Below, piece after piece: positions 1 through 9,159 of a stretch of 64,000 nt of DNA (positions are counted from its first letter, which is position 1; every line of letters begins with the position of its first letter). A program made the translations under genes and the position numbers. The stretch covers positions 434,001 through 498,000 of the forward strand of contig CAVPWP010000020.1 in NCBI GenBank assembly GCA_963709395.1, read 5' to 3'. The notes beneath the pieces were generated by a model that was not told where the DNA came from, ran no database searches, and was given only the letters and a program-made list of their open reading frames with translations. The DNA is from CAVPWP01 sp963709395. GTDB taxonomy: Bacteria; Pseudomonadota; Alphaproteobacteria; Rhodobacterales; Rhodobacteraceae.

Positions 1-921
1 GTGCGCGCGCAGGCCCTGGTTGACGTGGTGAACGATGGTCGTCGACTCGGGATCGTAAAGCGACTGGCCCTCGGGCAGGATGCCGGTCTCAAGCAGCACG
101 TTTTCAAGAAACTCGTTGCCCTCGTCCGTGTAGGTGACGTTGCGGGTCTTTTCGTCCAGCGTGAAATGCTCTTCCCGGATCTGGGGGATCAGGGCGTCGA
201 TGGTGCGGTAGAGGTCGCTACGGTCCTGCGCCGGCCCCGAGATGATCAGCGGCGTGCGGGCCTCGTCGATGAGGATCGAGTCCACCTCGTCGACGATCGC
301 GAAGAAATGCCCGCGCTGGTTCATCTGGCTCAGCTCGGATTTCATGTTGTCGCGCAGGTAGTCGAAACCAAGCTCGTTGTTGGTGGCATAGGTGATGTCA
401 GCGGCATAGGCGGCCTTCTTCTCGGCCTCGGGCTGCTGGGGGTAGACCACGCCGGTCGTCATGCCCAGCGCGCCATAGACCTTGCCCATCCACTCCGCGT
501 CGCGCCGGGCGAGGTAGTCGTTGACCGTCACGATATGGACGCCCCGGCCCGTCAGGGCGTTCAGATAGGCCGGGAAGGTCGCCACCAGCGTCTTGCCCTC
601 GCCCGTCTTCATCTCGGCGATGTTGCCGCTGTGCAGGAAAATCCCGCCCATCAACTGCACGTCGAAGGCGCGAAGGCCCAGGGCCCGTCTTGCCGCCTCG
701 CGGCAGTTGGCAAAGGCTTCCGGCAGGATGTCGTCGAGGCTTTCCCCCGCCGCCACGCGGCCTTTGAGTTCTTCGGTCTTGGCGATCAGGCCTTCGTCGG
801 TCAGCGCCGAGAACTCGGGCTCAAGGTCGTTGATCGCCTTGACGGTCGGTGCGGTCGACTTGACCTTCCGGTCATTGGCCGTCCCAAAGACCTTTTTCGT
901 GATCGTTCCGAGTCCGAGCAT
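1..921 (-). CDS. secA: SecA preprotein translocase ATPase (N-terminal 307 residues; 3' end beyond window)
   Basis: The motor ATPase of the Sec pathway drives unfolded preproteins through SecYEG at the inner membrane. The visible part holds the first nucleotide-binding domain. Walker A (MKTGEGKT) lies at residues 104-111 and the Walker B/DEVD motif at about 211-214, followed by the conserved LIDEARTPLIISG stretch. The ATG at 921 has an AAGG element about 8 bases upstream, and a consensus-like promoter lies 110-140 bases upstream. The frame is open to the window edge, so the rest of NBD1, the preprotein-binding domain and the C-terminal zinc motif cannot be judged. It is divergent from a periplasmic prolyl isomerase, which also serves exported proteins. 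Confidence 0.97.
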   Translation of the reverse strand, partial: MLGLGTITKKVFGTANDRKVKSTAPTVKAINDLEPEFSALTDEGLIAKTEELKGRVAAGESLDDILPEAFANCREAARRALGLRAFDVQLMGGIFLHSGNIAEMKTGEGKTLVATFPAYLNALTGRGVHIVTVNDYLARRDAEWMGKVYGALGMTTGVVYPQQPEAEKKAAYAADITYATNNELGFDYLRDNMKSELSQMNQRGHFFAIVDEVDSILIDEARTPLIISGPAQDRSDLYRTIDALIPQIREEHFTLDEKTRNVTYTDEGNEFLENVLLETGILPEGQSLYDPESTTIVHHVNQGLRAH

Positions 922-1031
922 ATCTGTCGCCTTGCGAAATTGTTCTGACAGGATCGTGTGAGGGGATGCGCTTGCCCGTGCCTCTGGCCCGCCATAGAAG
1001 GGCAGGCGGGTTGCCCCGCGCTGTCAAAGGC

Positions 1032-1060
1032 GATGTAAGGGGCCGCTATCTGAGTGTCAA
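1032..1060 (-). promoter_or_regulatory. Putative sigma-70 promoter of secA
   Basis: On the minus strand there is a perfect -35 TTGACA (1060-1055), a 17-bp spacer and a -10-like TACATC (1037-1032). Transcription would begin near 1025 and give a leader of about 105 nt before the secA ATG at 921. The -10 is poor, so the assignment rests mostly on the perfect -35, the spacing and the position. Confidence 0.5.
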
Positions 1061-1097
1061 CGTCGCCATCCCGTGCGGCAAAGAGAGAGGTCCTGAC

Positions 1098-1949
1098 ATG
1101 ACTCATCGAACGCCGCTTCTGGCCGTCCTTCCCCTGCTTGCAATCTTCGCCACCCCGCTCGCCGCGCAGGAGACCCCCGTGACCGCCGATACGGTCGTCG
1201 CAACCGTGAACGGCACCGAGATTACAGTGGGACACATGATGGTGGTGCGCGCCCGCCTGCCCCAGGAATATCAGCAGCTTGAACCGCAGGTCCTGTTCGA
1301 CGGCATTCTCGACCAGCTGATTCAGCAAACCGTCCTGAGCGAGACCGCGGGTGAACTCAACACGGCGAACCGCCTGATCCTGGAAAACGAGGAACGCGCC
1401 CTGCTGTCCTCGCAGATCATCGCCGCCACCGCGCGCGACGCCACCACCGAAGAGGCGATCCAGACCGCCTATGACGAAGCCTTCGCAGACGCGTCGGGCG
1501 AAACCGAATACAACGCCGCCCACATCCTTGTCGAAACCGAGGAAGAGGCCGCAGCGATCGTCGCGGAGCTCGAGGGTGGGGCCGACTTCGCCGCGCTGGC
1601 GCAGGAGCGGTCGGTCGGTCCATCGGGCCCGAACGGGGGCGATCTTGGCTGGTTCGGCGCGGGCATGATGGTCCCGCAGTTCGAAGAGGCGGTGTTTGCG
1701 CTTGACCCCGGTGCAGTGTCCGAACCGGTGCAGACCCAGTTCGGCTGGCATGTGATCCTTCTGAAGGAGACCCGGCAGACCGAGGCCCCGACACTTGAGG
1801 AAGTGCGGGACGATTTGGTCGAGCAGGTGCAGCGCGCCGCTGTGGATGCACAGGTGACCGCACTGGAGGCCGAGGCCGATATCACGCGCCCCGAGGATGG
1901 TGCGTTCGATCCTGCCATCATCAACGACTTCACGCTGATCTCGGAATAG
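1098..1949 (+). CDS. Periplasmic peptidyl-prolyl cis-trans isomerase, parvulin (PpiC/SurA-like) type
   Basis: The protein of 283 aa begins with a typical signal peptide (about residues 1-23, ending LAAQ), so it is expected in the periplasm. A SurA-type N-terminal helical segment follows. The parvulin rotamase domain has the family motifs AAHILVETEEEA, DFAALAQERSVGPSGPNGGDLGW and FGWHVILL. It should catalyse prolyl bond isomerisation and act as a folding chaperone for exported proteins. The ATG at 1098 was preferred over an upstream in-frame start because AGAGAGAGG precedes it and the signal peptide then starts properly. argJ follows after 4 nt, suggesting co-transcription. Confidence 0.92.
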   Translation: MTHRTPLLAVLPLLAIFATPLAAQETPVTADTVVATVNGTEITVGHMMVVRARLPQEYQQLEPQVLFDGILDQLIQQTVLSETAGELNTANRLILENEERALLSSQIIAATARDATTEEAIQTAYDEAFADASGETEYNAAHILVETEEEAAAIVAELEGGADFAALAQERSVGPSGPNGGDLGWFGAGMMVPQFEEAVFALDPGAVSEPVQTQFGWHVILLKETRQTEAPTLEEVRDDLVEQVQRAAVDAQVTALEAEADITRPEDGAFDPAIINDFTLISE

Positions 1950-1953
1950 AAAG

Positions 1954-3183
1954 ATGGCCGGCCCGCTGCCCGTTTCGCCTCTCGCCCCGAAAGGCGGGTT
2001 TCCCGACCTTCCCGAAATCGGCGGCGCGCGTTTTTCCGTGGTCGAAGCCGGGGTGCGCTACAAGGGCCGGCTTGACGTCATGCTCTGCGAGCTTGCGCCC
2101 GGATCGGTCGTGGCCGGCACCTTCACCCGCTCGAAGACGCGGTCGGCGGCGGTTCTCGACTGCCAGGCGAAGATAGGCGGCGACGACACTGCGGGCGCCG
2201 CCATTCTGGTGAATTCCGGCAACTCCAATGCTTTCACGGGAAGCGCCGGGGTGACGGCCGTCGTGGCGATCACGCAAGGGGTGGCATCGGCACTTGGCAT
2301 TCCGCAGTCGCGGGTCTTCACCTCGTCGACCGGGGTGATCGGCGAGCCCTTGCCGCATGACCGGATCACGGCGGCGCTGGATCGGCTGAGGTCGGGGCTG
2401 TCCGGATCGGGCATTGCCGGGGCCGCGCGGGCAATCATGACGACGGACACCTTTCCGAAGGGCGCCACCCGCACCGTCGATGTCGACGGGCAAAGCGTCA
2501 GGATCGCGGGTATCGCCAAGGGGTCGGGCATGATCGCGCCGGACATGGCGACGATGCTGGTCTACATCTTCACCGATGCGCAGATCGGCTTCGAGGCGCT
2601 TCAGTGGCTGGTGTCACGGCATTGCGACAGCACGTTCAACTGTATCACCGTCGACAGCGACACCTCGACCTCAGACACGCTTCTGGTCGCGGCCACCGGC
2701 ACATCCGGTGTCGATGTGACCGGGAACGACGCCTTCTCGGCGGGACTTCACGACGTGATGGACGATCTGGCCAGACAGGTCGTCCGCGATGGCGAGGGTG
2801 CGACGAAGTTCGTCACGGTCAGCGTCACCGGCGCCGCTGACAACGACGATGCGCGCAAGGTCGCCTTCGCCATCGCCAACTCGCCCCTCGTCAAGACCGC
2901 CATCGCGGGAGAGGACCCGAACTGGGGCCGCATCGTCATGGCGGTCGGGAAATCGGGGGCCGAGGCCGATCGCGACCGCCTGTCGATCCGGTTCGGCGAT
3001 GTTTCGGTCGCCCGGAACGGTCAGGTTGATCCGGACTACGTCGAGGCCACTGCCGCCGCGCACATGAAGGGTGAGGAGATCGACATTCATGTCGACCTCG
3101 GCCTTCGGGATGGTGCGGCGACGGTCTTTACCTGCGATCTGACGGCCCAGTACATCGCCATCAACGCGGACTACCGGTCGTGA
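1954..3183 (+). CDS. argJ: Bifunctional ornithine acetyltransferase / N-acetylglutamate synthase
   Basis: ArgJ (409 aa) transfers the acetyl group from N-acetylornithine to glutamate, recycling it in arginine biosynthesis; the bifunctional form can also use acetyl-CoA. The autocleavage motif KGSGMIAPDMATML is present, so the precursor should be cut between Ala199 and Thr200, with Thr200 as the beta-subunit nucleophile. The C-terminal signature GEDPNWGRI is intact. The start lies 4 nt after the prolyl isomerase stop, and mutT follows 22 nt downstream, so the three form a probable operon. argG, another arginine gene, lies 28 kb away. Whether the enzyme is mono- or bifunctional cannot be decided by inspection. 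Confidence 0.96.
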   Translation: MAGPLPVSPLAPKGGFPDLPEIGGARFSVVEAGVRYKGRLDVMLCELAPGSVVAGTFTRSKTRSAAVLDCQAKIGGDDTAGAAILVNSGNSNAFTGSAGVTAVVAITQGVASALGIPQSRVFTSSTGVIGEPLPHDRITAALDRLRSGLSGSGIAGAARAIMTTDTFPKGATRTVDVDGQSVRIAGIAKGSGMIAPDMATMLVYIFTDAQIGFEALQWLVSRHCDSTFNCITVDSDTSTSDTLLVAATGTSGVDVTGNDAFSAGLHDVMDDLARQVVRDGEGATKFVTVSVTGAADNDDARKVAFAIANSPLVKTAIAGEDPNWGRIVMAVGKSGAEADRDRLSIRFGDVSVARNGQVDPDYVEATAAAHMKGEEIDIHVDLGLRDGAATVFTCDLTAQYIAINADYRS

Positions 3184-3205
3184 CAGTCCTGCGGCAGGCC
3201 CACGG

Positions 3206-3604
3206 ATGAAGACGGTTCTTGTCGCGGCCGTTGCGCTGATCGACCGCGACGGGCGGGTGCTTCTGGCGCAGCGGCCCGAGGGAAAGTCGATGGCGGGGCT
3301 CTGGGAATTCCCGGGCGGGAAGGTCGAACCGGGCGAAACGCCCGAGGTCGCGCTGATCCGCGAGCTTCATGAAGAACTGGGGATCGAGACCTGGGCGTCC
3401 TGCCTCGCACCACTGACCTTCGCCAGCCACAGCTACCCGGATTTCCACCTTCTCATGCCGCTGTTCGCCTGCCGGAAGTGGGGGGGTCAGCCCCGGTCGG
3501 TCGAAGGGCAGGCCCTGAAATGGGTGCGGGCGGCCGACCTCAGGACCTATCCGATGCCACCGGCCGACATTCCACTGATCCCGATCCTGCGCGACTGGCT
3601 TTAG
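3206..3604 (+). CDS. mutT: (Deoxy)nucleoside triphosphate pyrophosphohydrolase, MutT type
   Basis: This NUDIX hydrolase of 132 aa is expected to hydrolyse 8-oxo-dGTP to the monophosphate and so prevent A:T to C:G transversions. The Nudix box runs from about residue 38 to 60 (GGKVEPGETP, then RELHEELGIE) with all invariant Gly and Glu residues. The LWEFPGGK stretch just before it is characteristic of MutT, and so is the short length. It is the last gene of the isomerase-argJ-mutT run and faces infB convergently across a terminator hairpin. Confidence 0.9.
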   Translation: MKTVLVAAVALIDRDGRVLLAQRPEGKSMAGLWEFPGGKVEPGETPEVALIRELHEELGIETWASCLAPLTFASHSYPDFHLLMPLFACRKWGGQPRSVEGQALKWVRAADLRTYPMPPADIPLIPILRDWL

Positions 3605-3660
3605 GCAAGCGACTCGCGCGGCCACGACCTTTCGAGCGATCCATGTGTCCCGAAAGCGAA

Positions 3661-3683
3661 CGGGCGGCCCTGAAGGCCGCCCG
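3661..3683 (-). terminator. Hairpin terminator of the rimP-nusA-ylxR-infB operon
   Basis: A perfect 9-bp GC stem (CGGGCGGCC with GGCCGCCCG) with a 5-nt loop lies 23 nt past the infB stop. On the minus strand it is followed by a weak T-containing tail (TTCGCTTTC). It sits between convergent mutT and infB and could act in both directions. The lack of a clean U-tract lowers certainty. Confidence 0.6.
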
Positions 3684-3706
3684 CTGCGATCGTCTGTAAT
3701 GCCGCG

Positions 3707-6202
3707 TCAGGCGAGCGAACGCTCGACCTCTTCGCGTTCGAAGATCTCGATGACGTCGCCGGGGCGGATATCTTCGTAGTTCTCGAAGGCCATGCCGCAT
3801 TCCTGACCGGACTGGACCTCGGCCACTTCGTCCTTGAAGCGCTTGAGCGTCTTCAGCGTGCCTTCGTGGATCACCACGTTGTCGCGCAGAAGGCGAACGC
3901 CGGCGGACCGGCGCGCGATGCCTTCGGTGACAAGACAGCCTGCGACCTTGCCCACGTTCGAGACCTTGAAGACCTCCTTGATCTGGGCGTAGCCGATGAA
4001 GTTCTCGCGCACTTCCGCCGACAGCAGGCCCGAGGCCGCCGCCTTCACGTCATCCACCAGGTCGTAGATCACACTGTAATAGCGGATCTCGACACCCTTC
4101 TGGTTGGCCGCGCTGCGGGCCGGGGCGTTGGCACGGACGTTGAAGCCGATGACCGGCGCGCCCGAGGCCTCGGCAAGTCCGATATCGCTTTCGGTGATGG
4201 CGCCGACGCCCGAGTGCAGAACGCGCACGCGCACTTCCTCGTTGCCGATCTTCTCCATCGCCTGAACGATCGCTTCGGCCGACCCCTGCACGTCGGCCTT
4301 CACCACGATGGGCAGTTCCGACACGTTGGCGTCTTCCTTGGCACGCGCCATCAGCTGTTCGAGCGTTGTCGCCGCACCGGCGGCGGCCCGCTTTTCCTTG
4401 GCAAGATTGGCGCGGTAATCCGCAATCTCGCGCGCCTGGGCTTCGGTTTCGACCACGTTCAGCACGTCGCCCGCTTCGGGCGTTCCGTTCAGGCCAAGCA
4501 CCTCGACAGGAACCGACGGGCCAGCTTCCTTGACGCGCTCGCCCTGGTCGTTCTCCATCGCGCGGACCTTGCCCCACTGTTCGCCGACGACGAAGATGTC
4601 GCCCTGGCGCAGGGTGCCGTTCTGCACGAGGACGGTCGCGACCGGGCCGCGGCCCACGTCGAGCTGCGCCTCGATCACGGCGCCCATGGCCGCACGTTCG
4701 GGGTTGGCCTTGAGTTCGAGGATCTCGGCCTGAAGCCCGATCGCCTCGAGCAGTTCGTCAAGGCCCTGTCCGGTGATCGCCGACACCTCGACATCCTGAA
4801 CGTCGCCCGACAGCTTCTCGACGATGATCTCGTGCTGAAGCAGGTCGGTGCGCACCTTGTCGGGATTGGCGTCGTACTTGTCGACCTTGTTGATCGCCAC
4901 GATCATCGGGACCTTGGCGGCCTTGGCGTGATTGATCGCCTCGATCGTCTGCGGCATGACCGCATCGTCGGCGGCCACGACCAGCACGACGATGTCCGTG
5001 ACATTTGCGCCGCGCGCCCGCATCGACGTGAAGGCCGCATGGCCCGGCGTGTCGAGGAAGGTCAGCTTCTGGCCGCTGTCGGTGGTGACCTGGTAGGCGC
5101 CGATGTGCTGGGTGATGCCGCCGGCCTCGCCCGCCACGACCTTGGCGTTGCGGATCGCATCGAGAAGCGAGGTCTTGCCGTGGTCGACGTGGCCCATGAC
5201 GGTGATGACCGGCGGGCGTGGCTTGAGGTCCGTGGCCTTGTCCTCGATCATGTCGATGACCTGCTCGACGTCGGAATCCGAAACGCGCACGACCTTGTGG
5301 CCGAATTCCTCGATGATGAGTTCGGCGGTGTCTGCGTCGATCGTCTGGTTCTGAGTCGCCATGATGCCCGCCTGCATCAGCGACTTGACGACATCGGCCA
5401 CACGTTCGGCCATGCGGTTGGCAAGCTCGGACACCATGATGGCTTCCGGCAGTTGCACTTCGCGCACGACCTTCTCGCGGTCCATATGGCCGCCCATGGC
5501 CTTCTGACGGGCGCGTTCCTGCTTGCGCTTCATCGCAGCCATCGACCGCTGGCGTCCGCCTTCGCCGCCGGCAAGCGCCTGGTTCAGCGTCAGCTTGCCC
5601 GCGCGGCGACTGTCCTCGGCGCCACGCACCGGGGGTTTGCTCTTGGGGTCGCGCCGGTCGTCGCGTTCGCGATCGACCTTGCGCCCGCCCGCGGGTGTCG
5701 CAGAGCGGGGCGCACCGGCATCGACCGGGGTCGCAACGTCGGCGGGCGCCGGCGGCGGCGGGTTGCGCTGGGCTTCCTCTTCGGCGCGCTTGCGCTCTTC
5801 TTCCTCGGTCTTCTGACGGGCGCGTTCTTCGCGTTCGCGATCCTCGCGTTCCTTGTCTTCGGCCTCCTGGCGGCGGCGCTCGCGATCTTCAGCACGCGAC
5901 TGTTCTTCGGCGACGCGGCGTTCGGCGTCCTCGGACTCGCGCGCCTTGGCGACCGACAGCGCCTTCATCCGGCGTTCGAGTTCCGCATCCGAGATGCCGG
6001 CGGGACGGCGGGACGGATCGCCCACGGACGTCGTCGCGCCGCTTGTCGAGGATTTCTGGCCTCCGGGCTTCGGCACGACCACGCGCTTGCGCTTGGTCTC
6101 GACCACGACGTTCTTGGTCCGGCCGTGGCTGAAGCTTTGCTTCACCTGTCCGGATCGGGAGCCCCCAAGGCCGAGTGTCTTCTTGCCGTCAGTATCGCTC
6201 AT
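3707..6202 (-). CDS. infB: Translation initiation factor IF-2
   Basis: IF-2 (831 aa) is the GTPase that brings fMet-tRNA to the 30S subunit and promotes subunit joining. The basic N-terminus contains GLGGSRSGQVKQSFSHGR, a pattern typical of alphaproteobacterial IF-2. A long charged Glu/Arg-rich segment spans about residues 80-145, followed by a Pro/Ala linker. The IF2_N domain is near residues 250-305. The G domain starts with G1 GHVDHGKT at 337-344 and includes DTPGH and NKVDK. Its ATG overlaps the ylxR stop (ATGA, 6199-6202), which indicates translational coupling in the rimP-nusA-ylxR-infB operon. infB is the last gene before a terminator; rbfA, often next in other bacteria, is absent here. 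Confidence 0.98.
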   Translation of the reverse strand: MSDTDGKKTLGLGGSRSGQVKQSFSHGRTKNVVVETKRKRVVVPKPGGQKSSTSGATTSVGDPSRRPAGISDAELERRMKALSVAKARESEDAERRVAEEQSRAEDRERRRQEAEDKEREDREREERARQKTEEEERKRAEEEAQRNPPPPAPADVATPVDAGAPRSATPAGGRKVDRERDDRRDPKSKPPVRGAEDSRRAGKLTLNQALAGGEGGRQRSMAAMKRKQERARQKAMGGHMDREKVVREVQLPEAIMVSELANRMAERVADVVKSLMQAGIMATQNQTIDADTAELIIEEFGHKVVRVSDSDVEQVIDMIEDKATDLKPRPPVITVMGHVDHGKTSLLDAIRNAKVVAGEAGGITQHIGAYQVTTDSGQKLTFLDTPGHAAFTSMRARGANVTDIVVLVVAADDAVMPQTIEAINHAKAAKVPMIVAINKVDKYDANPDKVRTDLLQHEIIVEKLSGDVQDVEVSAITGQGLDELLEAIGLQAEILELKANPERAAMGAVIEAQLDVGRGPVATVLVQNGTLRQGDIFVVGEQWGKVRAMENDQGERVKEAGPSVPVEVLGLNGTPEAGDVLNVVETEAQAREIADYRANLAKEKRAAAGAATTLEQLMARAKEDANVSELPIVVKADVQGSAEAIVQAMEKIGNEEVRVRVLHSGVGAITESDIGLAEASGAPVIGFNVRANAPARSAANQKGVEIRYYSVIYDLVDDVKAAASGLLSAEVRENFIGYAQIKEVFKVSNVGKVAGCLVTEGIARRSAGVRLLRDNVVIHEGTLKTLKRFKDEVAEVQSGQECGMAFENYEDIRPGDVIEIFEREEVERSLA

Positions 6203-6831
6203 TTGGTCTGTCTTACCTTTCCGACGGGTACACCGCCGTCCAATTCGCGAACGCCCGATAGCCGCACTGCGTCCTCCCGAGCCATCTCGGTGAGTCCGCC
6301 GGCGGAGAGCGCCGCATGTATCACATGTTCCCGCCCGAAGGACAAACCCAATTCTGAGGCCGTCAGAACCTCGAAATGGGTGCCCTCTCCGGGCGGCGGA
6401 CGAAGCCGCGATTTCTCGCGCGGCGACCCGTCCGAGGCCTGCAAAAGAACGACTGCTTCGTCCTTCACAAGCCAGTCCAGAACCTTTTCCCGTCCCGCGA
6501 CGGCCCGCCCCGCCTTACGGCCGAGCGACACCAGTTCGACCAGCCGGCCGAGCAACCGCTGCTCGACATCGGCGACCAGCGTCTCGGGCACGGTGACCGG
6601 CTGCCGGGCCGCGCGGGCGAAGAGTTTCTTCTTCACCGCCGTCTCAAGCGCGGCGCGGGTCGCGGTGACCCAGATACCCCGGCCGGGCAGCTTGCCCGCG
6701 ATATCCGGCACCACCACGCCGTCCGGGCTGACGACGAAACGGATCATCCCGGCCGTGTCGCCGACCTCGCCCGTCACGATGCAGCGCCGCTCTGGCGTCG
6801 AACGGTCCTTGTCTCGGCCCCCGCGCGTCAC
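6199..6831 (-). CDS. YlxR/RnpM-family RNA-binding protein (DUF448)
   Basis: The protein has 210 aa. The N-terminal half holds the YlxR fold, with the signature RCIVTGE and a later LPGRGIWVTATR segment. The C-terminal half carries a ribosomal L7Ae-like stretch (VSLGRKAGRAVAGREKVLDWL), the usual two-domain form in alphaproteobacteria. Family members are small nucleic-acid-binding proteins always found between nusA and infB; a Gram-positive homologue (RnpM) modulates RNase P, and that role here would be inference. The gene begins 23 nt after nusA and overlaps infB by 4 nt. Confidence 0.9.
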   Translation of the reverse strand: MTRGGRDKDRSTPERRCIVTGEVGDTAGMIRFVVSPDGVVVPDIAGKLPGRGIWVTATRAALETAVKKKLFARAARQPVTVPETLVADVEQRLLGRLVELVSLGRKAGRAVAGREKVLDWLVKDEAVVLLQASDGSPREKSRLRPPPGEGTHFEVLTASELGLSFGREHVIHAALSAGGLTEMAREDAVRLSGVRELDGGVPVGKVRQTK

Positions 6832-6854
6832 GGGTGTCTTCCGGGGCCTGTCGC

Positions 6855-8480
6855 TCAGGCCCCGGCCTCCTCGGTTTCGTCCTCGTCGACGGCGTCTTCC
6901 GCCGCTTCGGCCGCCAGTTCCTCGGGGTCGACCCAGCCAAGCTGGACCCGCGCGGTCATGACCATGGTCTGCGCCTCTTCCAGCGAAACCTCGAACTTCT
7001 CGAGCAGGCCGTCGTCCTTCACGCGCTCGCCATCGACGGTCGTCCAGCCGCCGGCAAGCTCCCAGTCGGCGCAGGTGGCGAAATCCTCGAGCGTCTTGAC
7101 GCCATCTTCGGCCAGCGCCTCCAACATCTGGGGAGTCAGGCCCTCGAAATCAATCAGGCTCTGTTCGACACCCAGTTCCTTGGCACGCTCAAGCGCCTTG
7201 CGGTTCTGCTCTTCGATATTGTCGCGGGCGCGGGCCTGGAGCTCGTTCGCGGTGGCTTCGTCCACACCGTCGATCACCAGAAGCTCGTCGATATCGACAT
7301 AGGCGACTTCCTCGAGAGAGGTGAAGCCTTCGGACACCAGAAGCTGGGCGAAGAACTCGTCGAGGTCGAGCGTGTCCATGAACAGCTTCGTGCGCTCTTC
7401 GAACTCGGCCTGGCGGCGCCGGCTTTCCTCTTCCTCGGTCATGATGTCGATGTCGAGGCCGGTCAGCTGGCTGGCCAGACGCACGTTCTGACCGCGCCGG
7501 CCGATGGCCAGCGACAACTGCTCCTCGGGCACGACGACCTCGATCTTGCCGGCTTCCTCGTCCAGAACGACCTTCGTCACCTCGGCGGGCTGAAGCGCGT
7601 TCACAAGGAAGGTCGGCTGGTCCTCGTTCCACGGGATGATGTCGATCTTTTCGCCCTGAAGCTCGTTCACAACCGCCTGAACGCGGCTGCCGCGCATACC
7701 GACGCAGGCACCAACAGGGTCGATCGAGCTGTCGTAGCTGATGACCGCGATCTTGGCACGGCTGCCCGGATCGCGGGCCACGGCCTTGATCTCGATGATG
7801 CCGTCGTAGATCTCGGGCACTTCCATCTTGAAGAGCTCGGCCATGAATTCCGGCGCGGTGCGGCTCAGGAAAATCTGCGGGCCGCGCACTTCGCGACGGA
7901 CATCCTTGATGTAGCATCGGATGCGGTCGTTCGGGCGATAGCTCTCGCGGCCGATCTTCTCGTTCCGGCGCAGGATCGCCTCGCCGGTGCCGACGTCGAC
8001 GATGACGTTGCCGTATTCCTCGCGCTTGACCTGGCCGTTGATGATCGTGCCGACGCGGTCCTTGAACTCCTCGAACTGGCGGTCACGCTCGGCTTCGCGG
8101 ACCTTCTGGAGGATGACCTGCTTGGCCGACTGCGCGGCGATCCGGCCCATCTCGACCGGCGGAACCTCGTCCACGATCGTGTCGCCCGGTTTGGGATCGT
8201 CGAGGAATTGCTTGGCCTGTTCGACCGTAAGCTGGGCCTGGTAGTTCTCGAGCTCGTCCTCGGGGCCGATCACGGTGCGGACGCGGGTGAAGGTGGCCTT
8301 GCCCGTCTTGCGGTCGATGGCCACGCGAATGTCCATTTCCGAGCCGTAGCGGGACTTGGCAGCCCGCGCGAGGCTTTCCTCCATCGCTTCGATCACCAGC
8401 GCGGGGTCGATCATCTTCTCACGCGCGACGGCTTCGGCGGTCTGCAAAAGCTCGAGCTGGTTGGCCGAGGTAATCGCCAT
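6855..8480 (-). CDS. nusA: Transcription termination/antitermination factor NusA
   Basis: NusA (541 aa) binds RNA polymerase and modulates pausing, intrinsic and Rho-dependent termination, and rRNA antitermination. The N-terminal RNAP-binding domain covers about residues 1-130, followed by S1 (near 137-200) and the tandem KH domains with the conserved DPVGACVGMRGSRVQ and SLAIGRRGQNVRLA motifs. The C-terminus has helix-hairpin-helix/acidic repeat segments and ends in a very acidic tail. It starts 4 nt after the rimP stop. NusA is a possible reader of the terminator-like hairpin in the leader of its own operon. Confidence 0.98.
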   Translation of the reverse strand: MAITSANQLELLQTAEAVAREKMIDPALVIEAMEESLARAAKSRYGSEMDIRVAIDRKTGKATFTRVRTVIGPEDELENYQAQLTVEQAKQFLDDPKPGDTIVDEVPPVEMGRIAAQSAKQVILQKVREAERDRQFEEFKDRVGTIINGQVKREEYGNVIVDVGTGEAILRRNEKIGRESYRPNDRIRCYIKDVRREVRGPQIFLSRTAPEFMAELFKMEVPEIYDGIIEIKAVARDPGSRAKIAVISYDSSIDPVGACVGMRGSRVQAVVNELQGEKIDIIPWNEDQPTFLVNALQPAEVTKVVLDEEAGKIEVVVPEEQLSLAIGRRGQNVRLASQLTGLDIDIMTEEEESRRRQAEFEERTKLFMDTLDLDEFFAQLLVSEGFTSLEEVAYVDIDELLVIDGVDEATANELQARARDNIEEQNRKALERAKELGVEQSLIDFEGLTPQMLEALAEDGVKTLEDFATCADWELAGGWTTVDGERVKDDGLLEKFEVSLEEAQTMVMTARVQLGWVDPEELAAEAAEDAVDEDETEEAGA

Positions 8481-8484
8481 GGTG

Positions 8485-9069
8485 TCAGTCCTCCTCTTGG
8501 GACGTGTCGGTCTCTATCTCGTCGAATTGGCTTTCGTCGACGATGCCGGCCGCCTTGCGCTGGCGCAGCATCTCGCGGATCAGGTCTTCGGTCAGGACAA
8601 GCTTTGCGTCGCTCAGCCAGTCGAACTTCAGTCCGATGGTCATCTCTTGGCCCTGATCCTCGATCTCGATCAGGACTTCATCGCCGTCGATGCCCTGAAG
8701 CACGCCCTTGAAGCGGCGGCGGCCGTCGATCAGGTCAGTCGTCTCGATTCGGGCCTCGTGGCCGGACCAGACCTCGAAATCCTTGAGCCGGGTCAGCGGA
8801 CGGTCGATGCCGGGGCTCGACACCTCAAGGGTGTAGGCGTCCTCGATCGGGTCCTCGACGTCGAGCGTCGCGCTGACGGCGGTCGAGATCCTGGCGCAGT
8901 CGTCGACCTCGATCCCGCCTTCGGGACGTTCGGCCATGATCTGCAACGTCTTCGTCTTGCCGCCCATCAGCCGGATGCGCACAAGCTCGAACCCCAGGTC
9001 TTCGATGACCGGGGTAACGATCTCGGCAAGGCGCCGATCGATGCTGGCTTTTGCGACAAGCTCGGACAT
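8485..9069 (-). CDS. rimP: Ribosome maturation factor RimP
   Basis: RimP (194 aa) is needed for maturation of the 30S subunit. The family features are the LVRIRLMGGKTKTLQIMAERP segment, the DCARISTAVSATLDVED stretch and the EVSSPGIDRPLTR motif. The ATG at 9069 was chosen because family proteins begin here and GGAA lies just upstream. An in-frame TTG at 9141 would add 24 residues that cross the leader hairpin and is unlikely to be used. It is the first gene of the rimP-nusA-ylxR-infB operon. Confidence 0.95.
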   Translation of the reverse strand: MSELVAKASIDRRLAEIVTPVIEDLGFELVRIRLMGGKTKTLQIMAERPEGGIEVDDCARISTAVSATLDVEDPIEDAYTLEVSSPGIDRPLTRLKDFEVWSGHEARIETTDLIDGRRRFKGVLQGIDGDEVLIEIEDQGQEMTIGLKFDWLSDAKLVLTEDLIREMLRQRKAAGIVDESQFDEIETDTSQEED

Positions 9070-9082
9070 GGGTTCCAGGAAC

Positions 9083-9105
9083 AAAAAAACGGGCGCGCGG
9101 CCCGT
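9083..9105 (-). terminator. Intrinsic terminator/attenuator in the rimP operon leader
   Basis: On the minus strand ACGGGC pairs perfectly with GCCCGT around a 5-nt loop (CGCGC), and six T residues follow immediately. The T-run ends 13 nt before the rimP ATG. The hairpin lies downstream of the putative rimP promoter, so transcripts from it would have to read through, which suggests attenuation. It could also simply stop read-through from the CAP gene upstream. Confidence 0.65.
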
Positions 9106-9159
9106 CATGATTTCCGGTGGAGCCTTGGGGGTGGAGGCCAAGGCGCCGCTGTTGAAGGC

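Noticed and set aside
3866..6961. A very long open frame (over 1000 codons) antisense to infB and ylxR
   Set aside because: It is a mirror of the GC-rich codon usage of infB; it has no start context or family motifs, whereas the other strand encodes an intact IF-2.
6834..8711. Long open frame antisense to nusA/rimP
   Set aside because: It is a shadow of nusA and rimP, both of which carry complete motifs on the minus strand.
9069..9141. TTG start that would extend RimP by 24 residues
   Set aside because: The extension would be encoded across the leader hairpin, is not family-like, and the ATG at 9069 has its own ribosome-binding sequence.
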